Assembly: GCA_030045295.1 (NCBI GenBank) | Contig: JASIGD010000166.1 | Location: forward strand, 1 to 10,260 | Direction of reading: 5' to 3' | DNA length: 10,260 nt | Origin: Streptosporangiaceae bacterium | GTDB taxonomy: Bacteria > Actinomycetota > Actinomycetes > Streptosporangiales > Streptosporangiaceae | Part shown: in pieces, positions 1 to 6,460 of the stretch | Layout: every line of letters starts with the position of its first letter | Position numbering within the stretch: the first letter of the stretch is position 1 | Notes under the pieces: generated by a model | The model's database searches: none | What the model saw: only the letters and a program-made list of their open reading frames with translations | Told to the model about the DNA's origin: nothing | Program-made: the position numbers and the translations under genes

Positions 1-1
1 T

Positions 2-1321
2 TACCCCTCGCTCGGCGCGGCCGGCGGGGCGTCAGCGCCGGCGTGCCGGTCTGGCTGTCGCGCCGGATCCGTGCCGAGCATGATCGCCTGGACCAGGCCG
101 CTGCCGGGGTCGTGGGACGTGGTATCCGGGCTGACCGGCACCGTGCCAGCCGGCGGCCTGGCGTACGTATCGGTCGGCTACGGCATCGCCGCCGTCGGCC
201 TGGGCCTGACCGTCTACGGCTACTCGGCGAAGACCGGCACGCTGCTGTGGCAGCAGACGCTGACCGGCTTCCCGGCCGACGCGGCCATCGCGTCGGTGCG
301 CACCTGGCCCGGCGAGGTCACCGCCGGCGTCGAGTACTCCGGTGCCGGTCAGCTCGAGCGCACCGAGGTGGCCCTGTCCGGCTCGACCGGCATTCAGTCG
401 GGCCGCTACCCGGCGGCCGAGTTCGGCGGGGCGGTCGCGGGTAGTCCGCGGTACACCGTCATCGTCGGCACCACGGCGGTGACGAGCTACGACAACACCA
501 CCGGGCGCGTCCGCTGGCAGCGGTCCATCGGCCGGGTGCCGCAAGCGTGGCGAACCGCCGACGGTTCGCTCTACGTGGCCGAGTCGGCCGGCGGGTTCCA
601 GGGGTCGGCGCCCGTTACCGCGCTGCGCAAGATCAACCTGGCCACAGGCGCGGAGTACGTGGTTCACCCGCTCGAGGGGCTGTCCTTCATCGGCACGTTC
701 AGCTCGGCGTTCGACGGCGTGGTGCTGTTCTCTTCCAGCGGCGGCGTGACGGCGTACGACGGCACCACCGGAGCCTGGCTGTGGTCCATCCGCGGGGCGC
801 TGCCCGAGGCAACCGACCCGGGCAAGCAGGAGATCTACCTGACCAAGGGATCGAACCTGGTCGGCGTGAACCCGTGGACCGGCCGGATCACGGCGACCGC
901 CTCCGGGTCCGCGGTCGACGGGTCGGCCGGCATCTACGCGGTCCGGGACGGCGTGGCGCTCGGGCTCGACCAGGGCGCGGGCGGGGACGCCTGGGGCTAC
1001 GACATCTCCGTGCAGCGAGTGACGCTGGCGGCGGCCGGGCTGGGCTGGCCGCACTATTTCGTCGACCTCAGCGGCGTCGGCGGCAGCGCCGACCCGGCCA
1101 GCAACCTGGTCGTCATCGCCGCCTGCGCGCAGCTCGCGCCAAGCCCCGCTGTCTCGCCGAGCCCATCCGGGAGCAGCACGTCCGCGAGCGTCACGTCACC
1201 CCCGTCGCCGAGCACGTCAGGGCCGGTCGGCAGTACCCCCAGCCCGGGCGTCAGCGCGTCGGCCTCGCCGTCCGCTGACCAGGGCTGCCTGCGTCCCGAA
1301 CTGGTCGCCCTCAACCTTTAG
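2..1321 (+). CDS. PQQ-type beta-propeller repeat protein, 5'-partial
   Basis: The frame is open from base 2 with no stop, so the true start probably lies outside the window; the first in-window start is GTG at 71 (416 residues from there). Blades of a PQQ/BamB-like propeller are seen as repeated 'G-x-x-x-W' strands. Counting from the GTG, tryptophans fall at W60 (TGTLLWQQTL), W149 (GRVRWQRSIG) and W236/W238 (GAWLWSIRG), each after a 'YD/YG..TG' turn. The last 60 or so residues are a low-complexity Ser/Pro/Thr/Gly tail ending in a short cysteine-containing segment. Such proteins are usually exported or lipid-anchored and act as binding scaffolds rather than enzymes; no quinoprotein catalytic signature is evident. 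The next gene starts 30 bases downstream on the same strand, so co-transcription is likely. Fold is fairly secure; cellular role, N-terminal anchor and substrate cannot be judged. Confidence 0.7.
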   Translation, partial: YPSLGAAGGASAPACRSGCRAGSVPSMIAWTRPLPGSWDVVSGLTGTVPAGGLAYVSVGYGIAAVGLGLTVYGYSAKTGTLLWQQTLTGFPADAAIASVRTWPGEVTAGVEYSGAGQLERTEVALSGSTGIQSGRYPAAEFGGAVAGSPRYTVIVGTTAVTSYDNTTGRVRWQRSIGRVPQAWRTADGSLYVAESAGGFQGSAPVTALRKINLATGAEYVVHPLEGLSFIGTFSSAFDGVVLFSSSGGVTAYDGTTGAWLWSIRGALPEATDPGKQEIYLTKGSNLVGVNPWTGRITATASGSAVDGSAGIYAVRDGVALGLDQGAGGDAWGYDISVQRVTLAAAGLGWPHYFVDLSGVGGSADPASNLVVIAACAQLAPSPAVSPSPSGSSTSASVTSPPSPSTSGPVGSTPSPGVSASASPSADQGCLRPELVALNL

Positions 1322-1351
1322 CCCCGATCCGACAGGGTAGGTAGCGTCGCG

Positions 1352-2347
1352 ATGAACATCATCAAACGGATCGTCGGGGCCGTGGACGCGCTGCAGCAGC
1401 GGCACGCGTGGCTGGCCGTGCCGGTCGCGGTATGGAAGAAGTTCGGCGACGACCAGGCGGGCAATCTCGCCGCGCTGATCGCTTACTCGGCCCTGGTCGC
1501 GATCTTCCCGTTGCTGCTGCTCCTGGTCACGGTGCTGGACATCGCGCTCAAGAACAATCCCGCGCTGCAGAAAAAGCTGGTGGACGCCGCGCTGAAGCAG
1601 TATCCGGTGATCGGCCCGCAGCTTCAGCAAAGCATCGGCCACCTGAGCCAGACCGGGATCGCTCTCGCGGTCGCCGTAGTGGGAATCTTCATCGGGTCGC
1701 TAGGAGTGGCGAACTCGGTCCAGAACGCGCTCAACTCGGCGTGGGAGATCCCCTTCTCCCGCCGTCCCGGATTCCCGTGGTCGTGGCTGCGCAGCGCGGC
1801 CTTGATCATCGTGATCGGCGTGGGCTTCATCGGTACCATCGTCCTGTCCGGGGTCGCGGTCGACGCGGGCCGGGTGCTCCCCGGCGCCGGCCCGCGCGTG
1901 CTGGCCCTGGTGGTATCGCTGGCGCTGAACTTCGGGCTGTTCTGGCTGGCCTTCAGGCTCGGCACCGCGAGCGAGATCACCTGGCGGCAGCTGTGGCTCG
2001 GCGCCGCGATCAGCGCGGTCATCTGGCAGGTACTGCAGGTCGTCGGGAGCACCTTCGTGTCCCACCAGCTAGCCCACGCCAGGCCGCTGTACGGCACGTT
2101 CGCCCTCGTGCTCGGGCTGATCGCCTGGCTCTACCTGCAGGCCCAGCTCACCTTGTACGCGGTCGAGTTCAACGTGGTCCGCGCGTACCGGCTGTGGCCG
2201 CGCAGCATCGCGCCGCCGCCGTTCACCCAGCAGGATCGCCGTGCGTTCGAGCTGTACGCGATGGTAGAGAAACGGCGCGAGGACATCGACATCGTGGTCG
2301 CAGCCGGGGCGGGAGGTGAGGACGATCGCAAGAAGGAATCGGGCTGA
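1352..2347 (+). CDS. YihY/virulence factor BrkB family membrane protein
   Basis: A 331-residue integral membrane protein of the YihY/BrkB (UPF0761) family, about the usual family length. An amphipathic N-terminus (residues 1-40, with a 'KKFGDDQAGNLAALIAYSAL' segment characteristic of the family) is followed by about six hydrophobic helices. These include the 'LIAYSALVAIFPLLLLLVTVL' helix, a glycine-rich 'AVAVVGIFIGSLGVANSV' helix, an 'ALIIVIGVGFIGTIVLSG' helix, two further helices and a final 'GTFALVLGLIAWLYLQAQL' helix. The C-terminal 60 residues are charged and probably cytoplasmic. The biochemical function of the family is not settled; the name comes from a Bordetella serum-resistance locus, and a role as an RNase was an early misassignment. 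ATG at 1352 has only a weak upstream AGG-type ribosome site (about 1334-1341). Its 3' end overlaps the NDH-2 gene by 32 bases, suggesting translational coupling. Confidence 0.88.
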   Translation: MNIIKRIVGAVDALQQRHAWLAVPVAVWKKFGDDQAGNLAALIAYSALVAIFPLLLLLVTVLDIALKNNPALQKKLVDAALKQYPVIGPQLQQSIGHLSQTGIALAVAVVGIFIGSLGVANSVQNALNSAWEIPFSRRPGFPWSWLRSAALIIVIGVGFIGTIVLSGVAVDAGRVLPGAGPRVLALVVSLALNFGLFWLAFRLGTASEITWRQLWLGAAISAVIWQVLQVVGSTFVSHQLAHARPLYGTFALVLGLIAWLYLQAQLTLYAVEFNVVRAYRLWPRSIAPPPFTQQDRRAFELYAMVEKRREDIDIVVAAGAGGEDDRKKESG

Positions 2348-3614
2348 TCCGAACGCGCCGCGCGTGGTCATCTGCGGCGCGGGATTCGGCGGGCTTTCCG
2401 CCATCAAGCGGCTCACTCGCGCGGGAATGCGGGTCACCCTGGTCGACGGCCACCTGTACAGCACTTTCCAGCCGCTGCTCTACCAGGTGGCCACCGCCGG
2501 GCTGAACCCCGGCGACGTCGCCTACCCGGCGGGCGGCTTCGTGCGGCGGTACGGGGCGATTTACCGCCACGGCGAACTCGCCGCGATCGACTCGGGCTCG
2601 CGCCTGGCCAAGTTCACCAACGGGCTTGAGCTCGGCTACGACTACCTCATCCTCGCCACCGGCGTGTCGGCCGCCTATTACGGCCTCAAGGGGGCGGCCG
2701 AACACACCTGCGGCCTCTACACCCGCAGCGACGCCATCGTGCTGCGTGACCATCTCATGGCGGGCTTCGAACAGCTGAGCGTGGACAGCGGCGATCTGTC
2801 CATCACCGTGGTCGGCGGCGGCGCCACCGGCGTGGAGCTGGCCGGCACGGCCGCCGAGCTCCGCGCCACCGTGCTCGGCGCTACCTTTCCGGACGTCGAC
2901 CCGTCCCGGGTCCACGTCCGGCTGGTCGAGATGGCCCCCTCGCTGCTCGGGCCGTTCCATCCGAAGCTGCAAGAGTACGCCCGGGCGCAGCTCGTGCGGC
3001 GCGGCGTCGACATCAGGCTGAACACGCGCATCGCCGAGGTCACCGAGAAGCAGGTGCGGCTCGCCGACGGCGAGAACCTGCCTAGCGACATCACCATCTG
3101 GGCGGCCGGGGTGGCCGCGCCCCAGGCGGTCGCGGGCTGGGGCCTGCCGCAGGGCAAGGGCGGCCGCATCACGGTCGGACCCGACCTGCGCGTGCGGGGC
3201 CAGGACCGGATCTTCGCCGTGGGCGACATCGCGGTCAACCCCGACGACCCCGCGCCGCAGCTGGCCCAGCCGGCCTTGCAGATGGGACGCCACGCCGGCG
3301 CGCAGATCGTCCGGCTGCAGCGCCAGGCCGCCACCGTGCCGTTCACCTATCACGACAAGGGCATGATGGCCACGATCGGGCGCCGGTCCGCCGTGGTCCA
3401 GCTGGCCCGAGGGCCGCGCATGCGCGGCACGCTGGCCTGGCTGGCCTGGCTCGCCCTGCACCTGTCCTACCTGCTCGGCGGGCGGAACCGGGTGTCGACG
3501 CTGATCAACCTGAGCTACCGGTACATCTTCTGGGGCCACGGCGGCGCGGTCATCGTCGGAGACGATCCCGGTAGCCTCCGGCAGCCCGCCGCGGACGTCA
3601 GCAACGCCCAGTAG
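2316..3614 (+). CDS. ndh: Type II NADH dehydrogenase (NDH-2), FAD-dependent
   Basis: Non-proton-pumping NADH:quinone oxidoreductase that passes electrons from cytosolic NADH to membrane menaquinone/ubiquinone. At 432 residues it has normal NDH-2 length. The FAD Rossmann motif is VVICGAGFGG (G21, G23, G26). The NADH Rossmann motif is VVGGGATGVE at 166-174. The quinone-site 'AAGVAAPQ' sits at 263-270 and the second FAD contact 'VGDIA' has D304. The C-terminus carries the amphipathic/hydrophobic membrane-binding part (LAWLAWLALHLSYLLGG) followed by 'RNRVSTLINLSYRYIFWG', typical of actinobacterial Ndh. The GTG start at 2316 lies inside the end of the BrkB gene, with a GGGG/GGAG stretch just before it. 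The next in-frame GTG (codon 17, 2364) would begin exactly at the first beta strand and has no ribosome site, so 2316 is preferred. A rubredoxin reductase or sulfide:quinone reductase is less likely given the C-terminal helix and AQ-type motif. Confidence 0.9.
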   Translation: MRTIARRNRADPNAPRVVICGAGFGGLSAIKRLTRAGMRVTLVDGHLYSTFQPLLYQVATAGLNPGDVAYPAGGFVRRYGAIYRHGELAAIDSGSRLAKFTNGLELGYDYLILATGVSAAYYGLKGAAEHTCGLYTRSDAIVLRDHLMAGFEQLSVDSGDLSITVVGGGATGVELAGTAAELRATVLGATFPDVDPSRVHVRLVEMAPSLLGPFHPKLQEYARAQLVRRGVDIRLNTRIAEVTEKQVRLADGENLPSDITIWAAGVAAPQAVAGWGLPQGKGGRITVGPDLRVRGQDRIFAVGDIAVNPDDPAPQLAQPALQMGRHAGAQIVRLQRQAATVPFTYHDKGMMATIGRRSAVVQLARGPRMRGTLAWLAWLALHLSYLLGGRNRVSTLINLSYRYIFWGHGGAVIVGDDPGSLRQPAADVSNAQ

Positions 3615-3627
3615 GCTGACGTTCGCG

Positions 3628-4764
3628 ATGAACAGGTTCCGCGCGTACGCCGCGCTGGCGGGTGTGGCCGTCCTGGGCGTGCTGGCCGGGTGCGGCAGCA
3701 GCGGCAGCGGGCAGCCGTCAGGCTCGCCGATGCCGATGTCGAGCGCCGCGGCGATGAATCCGAACCTGGACCTCGGCAGCTCGCTCGGCGGCCTGCCGGC
3801 GCCGGACTTCCGGCTGCTCAACCAGTTCGGTCAGCCGATGTCGCTCAGCCAGTTCCGCGGCAAGGTGGTCGTGCTGTCGTTCCAGGATTCCGAGTGCACT
3901 ACGGTCTGCCCGCTGACCGCGCAGAGCATGCTGGAGGCCAAGCAGATGCTCGGCTCCGCAGGAGCCCAGGTGCAGCTGCTCGGCGTCGACGCCACTCCGG
4001 ATGCCACCAGCGTGGCCGACGTGCTCGCCTACTCCCGGGCGCACGGCATGGTCAACCAGTGGGACTTCCTGACCGGATCGGTGGCGCAGCTGAAGGCCAC
4101 CTGGGGTGCCTACCACATCGCCGTGCAGATCGAGCAGGGGATGATCGATCACACCCCGGCGCTGTTCGTGATCGATCAGCAGGGCCGTGAGCAGAAGCTC
4201 TACCTGACCCAGATGGCCTACTCCAGCGTCGGCCAGTCCGCGCAGGTAATCGCCGACGAACTGGCCAGCCTGCTGCCCGGTCATCCGCGCGTCGCCAGCC
4301 AGCAGTCGCTCGCGGCCATCCCCGGGCAAGGGCCTTCGGATCACCTCGCGCTGCCGGCTGTGACGCCCGGCGGCAAGGTCTCGCTCGGTCCCGGGCAGCC
4401 TCGCCTGGTCATGTTCTTCGCCAGCTGGCTGTCCGAGGTCTCCGACCTCAGATCCGAGCTGCTGCAGGGCAACGCCTACGTCGCGGCGGCCCGTCAACAG
4501 CACCTGCCGCAGCTGGTCGCGGTCGACGAGACAGTCGTCGAGCCGTCAGTCCAGACCGTGCGCTCCTACCTGGCCGGCCTCGGCCAGCCGCTGAGTTACC
4601 CGGTCGGGCTTGACACGACCGGCCGGGTGGCGGACGGCTACGGAGTGCAGGACCAGCCGTGGTTCGTCCTGGTCTCCGCGACCGGCAAGACTTTGTGGTC
4701 CCACGACGGCTGGCTGCCGCTGCCGGCGCTCGAGTCCGCCGTCAGGCACGCCGTCACCAGTTGA
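3628..4764 (+). CDS. Sco1/SenC-like lipoprotein fused to a degenerate thioredoxin-like domain
   Basis: Secreted lipoprotein of 378 residues. A short signal peptide ends in the lipobox L19-A20-G21-C22, predicting lipid attachment at C22, followed by a Gly/Ser/Met-rich linker. Residues about 57-215 form a Sco1/SenC-type thioredoxin fold: 'APDFRLLNQFGQPMSLSQFRGKVVVLSF', the C90-T-T-V-C94-P motif, and the distal H175 in 'DHTPALFVID'. CxxxC plus His is the copper ligand set of Sco proteins, which help assemble the CuA centre of cytochrome c oxidase or act as thiol reductases. Residues about 235-378 form a second TlpA/AhpC-like domain ('RLVMFFASWLSEV'), but the WCxxC positions are L268 and V271, so it cannot do disulfide chemistry. 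The gene begins 13 bases after ndh, consistent with a respiratory redox operon. No clear Shine-Dalgarno sequence is visible. Copper binding is inferred from the ligands, not shown. Confidence 0.85.
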   Translation: MNRFRAYAALAGVAVLGVLAGCGSSGSGQPSGSPMPMSSAAAMNPNLDLGSSLGGLPAPDFRLLNQFGQPMSLSQFRGKVVVLSFQDSECTTVCPLTAQSMLEAKQMLGSAGAQVQLLGVDATPDATSVADVLAYSRAHGMVNQWDFLTGSVAQLKATWGAYHIAVQIEQGMIDHTPALFVIDQQGREQKLYLTQMAYSSVGQSAQVIADELASLLPGHPRVASQQSLAAIPGQGPSDHLALPAVTPGGKVSLGPGQPRLVMFFASWLSEVSDLRSELLQGNAYVAAARQQHLPQLVAVDETVVEPSVQTVRSYLAGLGQPLSYPVGLDTTGRVADGYGVQDQPWFVLVSATGKTLWSHDGWLPLPALESAVRHAVTS

Positions 4765-4788
4765 CATTCGTCACGCGGAACGCACGTC

Positions 4789-4810
4789 ACAGCCGCACTC
4801 ATGCCGCTGT
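4789..4810. terminator. Imperfect hairpin between convergent genes
   Basis: The 48 bases between the Sco-like gene (stop 4762-4764, + strand) and the S8 protease gene (stop 4813-4815, - strand) contain arms ACAGCCGCA (4789-4797) and TGCCGCTGT (4802-4810) around a 4-base loop, with a single C-C mismatch. Its position between two converging stop codons suits a bidirectional terminator. There is no T-tract on either side, so this is a weak call. Confidence 0.3.
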
Positions 4811-4812
4811 CG

Positions 4813-6207
4813 TCACCGACGCTCGCATCTGGCGTCGTGACCGCACCTTCCGACCTCGTGGCAGCAGGGGCGCCCCGAGGACTCATCGCAGTGACCGCCG
4901 CAGGGCAGCAGGACAGGGCCGACGCCGGGGATCGCATGGGCACGGCCCTCGGCGAGCAAGGCCGCGGCCGCTTCCTTCCCGGTTTCACCGGTCCGCGACA
5001 TCCTCGCCGCGACCAGTCCGGTCACGATCGGAGTGGAGAAGGACGTACCGCTCCAGCGCGACATGCCCCAGAAGTTCCGCACGTCATTCGTGTAGGGGAA
5101 GTCCTGGCAGGTATAGGGGCCGGTCGCGTAGGCGTTGATGAGATCCCGGCCGGGCGCGTAGACCTTCACCCAGTGGCCGTAATTGCTGAACGTCGCGCGG
5201 CCGCGCCAGTCGGCGCCGAGCGCGCCGACGGACACCATCCCCGGGAGGGCGGCAGGCCAGCACGGCTTGCGGCTTCCGTTGTTTCCGGCCGCGACGACGC
5301 AGACGACACCCTGGTAATGGCGGAGGCGGCGGAGGAAGCCGCCGAAACCGAGCGGGGACAGCTCATGCCTGGTCGTCGCGGTGATCGACAAATTGAAGAC
5401 GTCAACGCCGAGACCGAGCGCCCGGTCGAGCTCGGCGCCCAGATCTCCTTCCAGCTGGCTGCCCGCGACCTTGAAGATATTGGAGACGATGACGTCGGCT
5501 TCAGGGGCCATGCACCGGATCAGGCCGGCTACGAAGGTGCCGTGCCCGGCATAGGGCGGGATCGTGGTGACGCCGTTCAGCGTTACTCCGGCCGGATCCC
5601 AATCCTGCGGGGTTCCGTTCGGCCGGAGCGCTCGCGTCACGCCGTTCAGCCAGGGGTGGTCAACATCGGCGTCTTGCAGCAAGCCGGTATCGGCGACGTA
5701 GATCAAGACCCCGGCGCCGCTGTTCGCCAAGCACACCGAGGGGAAGGGCTCGATGCCGTAGTACACCTCTTCGGGTTCGGTGGCCGGGCACGGGCCGATC
5801 GGGGCGACGGTGAAGACATGGTTCGGCGTCGCGATGCCCTGGCCCAGGCGCTGGTCGATCGTGTCCAGCACGTCAGGCACGGCACGGCGCTTACCGGCCG
5901 GAATCGTCTCGTCTTGGGTCAGGAGCGAAATGCCCGGAACGATTTGCCGGACCAGCCGGTCGGAGAACTTCACACCGGGGTTGAAGACCTGGAACACGTC
6001 CTGGACGTACCTGTCGCGGACGAGGAGCTGGCCCTCGGCGTACATGTACTCGATCCCGCCATCGGGAGCCGGGACGTCGACGATCGTCAGGTTTCGCTGA
6101 GCCTGAAATTCATCCTTGATGGTCTGGACCTGATCCGCGATCCTTTCCACCAGGTGGCTTTCCCAGCTCTTCGGTCCGAGCACGATTCCCTCCACGATTG
6201 CTGGCAT
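4813..6207 (-). CDS. S8 family (subtilisin-like) serine peptidase, probably cytoplasmic, Cys/His-rich C-terminus
   Basis: Serine endopeptidase of 464 residues with a complete catalytic set: D173 in 'VADTGLL', H222 in 'YAGHGTFVAGL', oxyanion N309 in 'VAAGNNG', and S389 in 'WSGTSFSTPIV'. Residues 1-165 precede the catalytic domain; part of this (about 55-150, including 'GQLLVRDRYVQDVFQVF' and 'ATPNHVFTVAP') may be a pro-domain or a recognition domain. There is no signal peptide or membrane segment, so the enzyme is probably intracellular, unlike most actinobacterial subtilases. The last 29 residues hold six cysteines (436, 440, 448, 449, 455, 461) and three histidines (439, 450, 457), resembling a metal-binding or disulfide-rich tail. 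ATG 6207 is the only ATG/GTG/TTG start before an upstream in-frame stop (near 6352); no good ribosome site precedes it. It is divergent from the TPR-CHAT gene, sharing a control region, which suggests joint function. Confidence 0.9.
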   Translation of the reverse strand: MPAIVEGIVLGPKSWESHLVERIADQVQTIKDEFQAQRNLTIVDVPAPDGGIEYMYAEGQLLVRDRYVQDVFQVFNPGVKFSDRLVRQIVPGISLLTQDETIPAGKRRAVPDVLDTIDQRLGQGIATPNHVFTVAPIGPCPATEPEEVYYGIEPFPSVCLANSGAGVLIYVADTGLLQDADVDHPWLNGVTRALRPNGTPQDWDPAGVTLNGVTTIPPYAGHGTFVAGLIRCMAPEADVIVSNIFKVAGSQLEGDLGAELDRALGLGVDVFNLSITATTRHELSPLGFGGFLRRLRHYQGVVCVVAAGNNGSRKPCWPAALPGMVSVGALGADWRGRATFSNYGHWVKVYAPGRDLINAYATGPYTCQDFPYTNDVRNFWGMSRWSGTSFSTPIVTGLVAARMSRTGETGKEAAAALLAEGRAHAIPGVGPVLLPCGGHCDESSGRPCCHEVGRCGHDARCERR

Positions 6208-6346
6208 CTTGACGTAGCCGGTGCTGGATCTGAGCCAGACCCGCGCCGAGCCCGCGGACCCGGCACCTGTGCGGAGCGACCCGCATGTGTGCTTGATACA
6301 CGCTCCACGCGTATAGGAAACACGCAGGAAGGATTCGTCACGTTTT

Positions 6347-6369
6347 GTAAGTTAATACTTACTATAAGT
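6347..6369. promoter_or_regulatory. AT-rich palindromic operator candidate
   Basis: A perfect inverted repeat GTAAGT-TAAT-ACTTAC (6347-6362) overlaps a second one, ACTTA-CTA-TAAGT (6357-6369). The result is three TAAGT/ACTTA half-sites at 6348, 6357 and 6365. -10-like hexamers fall inside on both strands (TATAAG at 6363-6368 on +, TATAGT at 6366-6361 on -). A dimeric regulator binding here could control both divergent genes. The repeats are read directly; the operator role is inferred from position. Confidence 0.4.
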
Positions 6370-6425
6370 GCGCAGCCCACGGAAAAGGATCATGACGTGC
6401 CGGGGTCTGCTCGCGAGGTTCTGGA

Positions 6426-6454
6426 TGGACCGCTGCACCGTGGACATCTAAAAT
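6426..6454 (+). promoter_or_regulatory. Sigma-70-like promoter for the TPR-CHAT gene, predicted leaderless transcript
   Basis: TGGACC (6426-6431, 4 of 6 to TTGACA) and TAAAAT (6449-6454, 5 of 6 to TATAAT) are separated by exactly 17 bases. A start site 7 bases after the -10 box would be base 6461, the G of the GTG start codon. No Shine-Dalgarno sequence precedes that GTG, which fits leaderless translation, common in actinobacteria. The housekeeping-type boxes mean this promoter need not depend on the nearby ECF sigma factor. Confidence 0.45.
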
Positions 6455-6460
6455 CAGCCC

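Larger units (their letters stand above)
6208..6460. promoter_or_regulatory. Divergent intergenic control region between protease and CHAT genes
   Basis: This 253-base gap separates the starts of two divergent genes and must hold promoters for both. The part next to the protease gene is GC-rich with no recognisable ribosome site. The middle has three copies of CACGC (6299, 6306, 6321) and an abruptly AT-rich stretch (6343-6369) containing a palindrome cluster. The part next to the CHAT gene has a sigma-70-like promoter ending at the start codon. I see no open reading frame, tRNA or transposon end in it. Confidence 0.6.

Noticed and set aside
32..1054. 340-codon - strand open frame opposite the beta-propeller gene
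   Set aside because: Compositionally biased shadow frame; the + strand frame shows repeated propeller blades and a sensible stop before the next gene.
2223..3821. Long - strand open frame (532 codons) opposite the NDH-2 gene
   Set aside because: Low-complexity Arg/Gly/Pro/His-rich translation with no domain; it spans three real genes on the other strand.
3628..4764. Peroxiredoxin (AhpC/TSA) assignment for the lipoprotein
   Set aside because: The active-site segment is CTTVCP with a distal His, the Sco1/SenC ligand pattern, not the PxxxTxxC motif of peroxiredoxins.
4813..6207. Secreted subtilisin or mycosin-type protease
   Set aside because: No signal peptide at the N-terminus, no in-frame upstream start before a stop codon, and no C-terminal membrane helix.
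6316..6339. ECF-type promoter GGAAAC - 14 bases - CGTC upstream of the CHAT gene
   Set aside because: The spacer is shorter than usual for ECF promoters (about 16-17) and the -35 box is imperfect. A better sigma-70-like promoter lies next to the start codon. Could be revisited if the sigma factor's motif becomes known.
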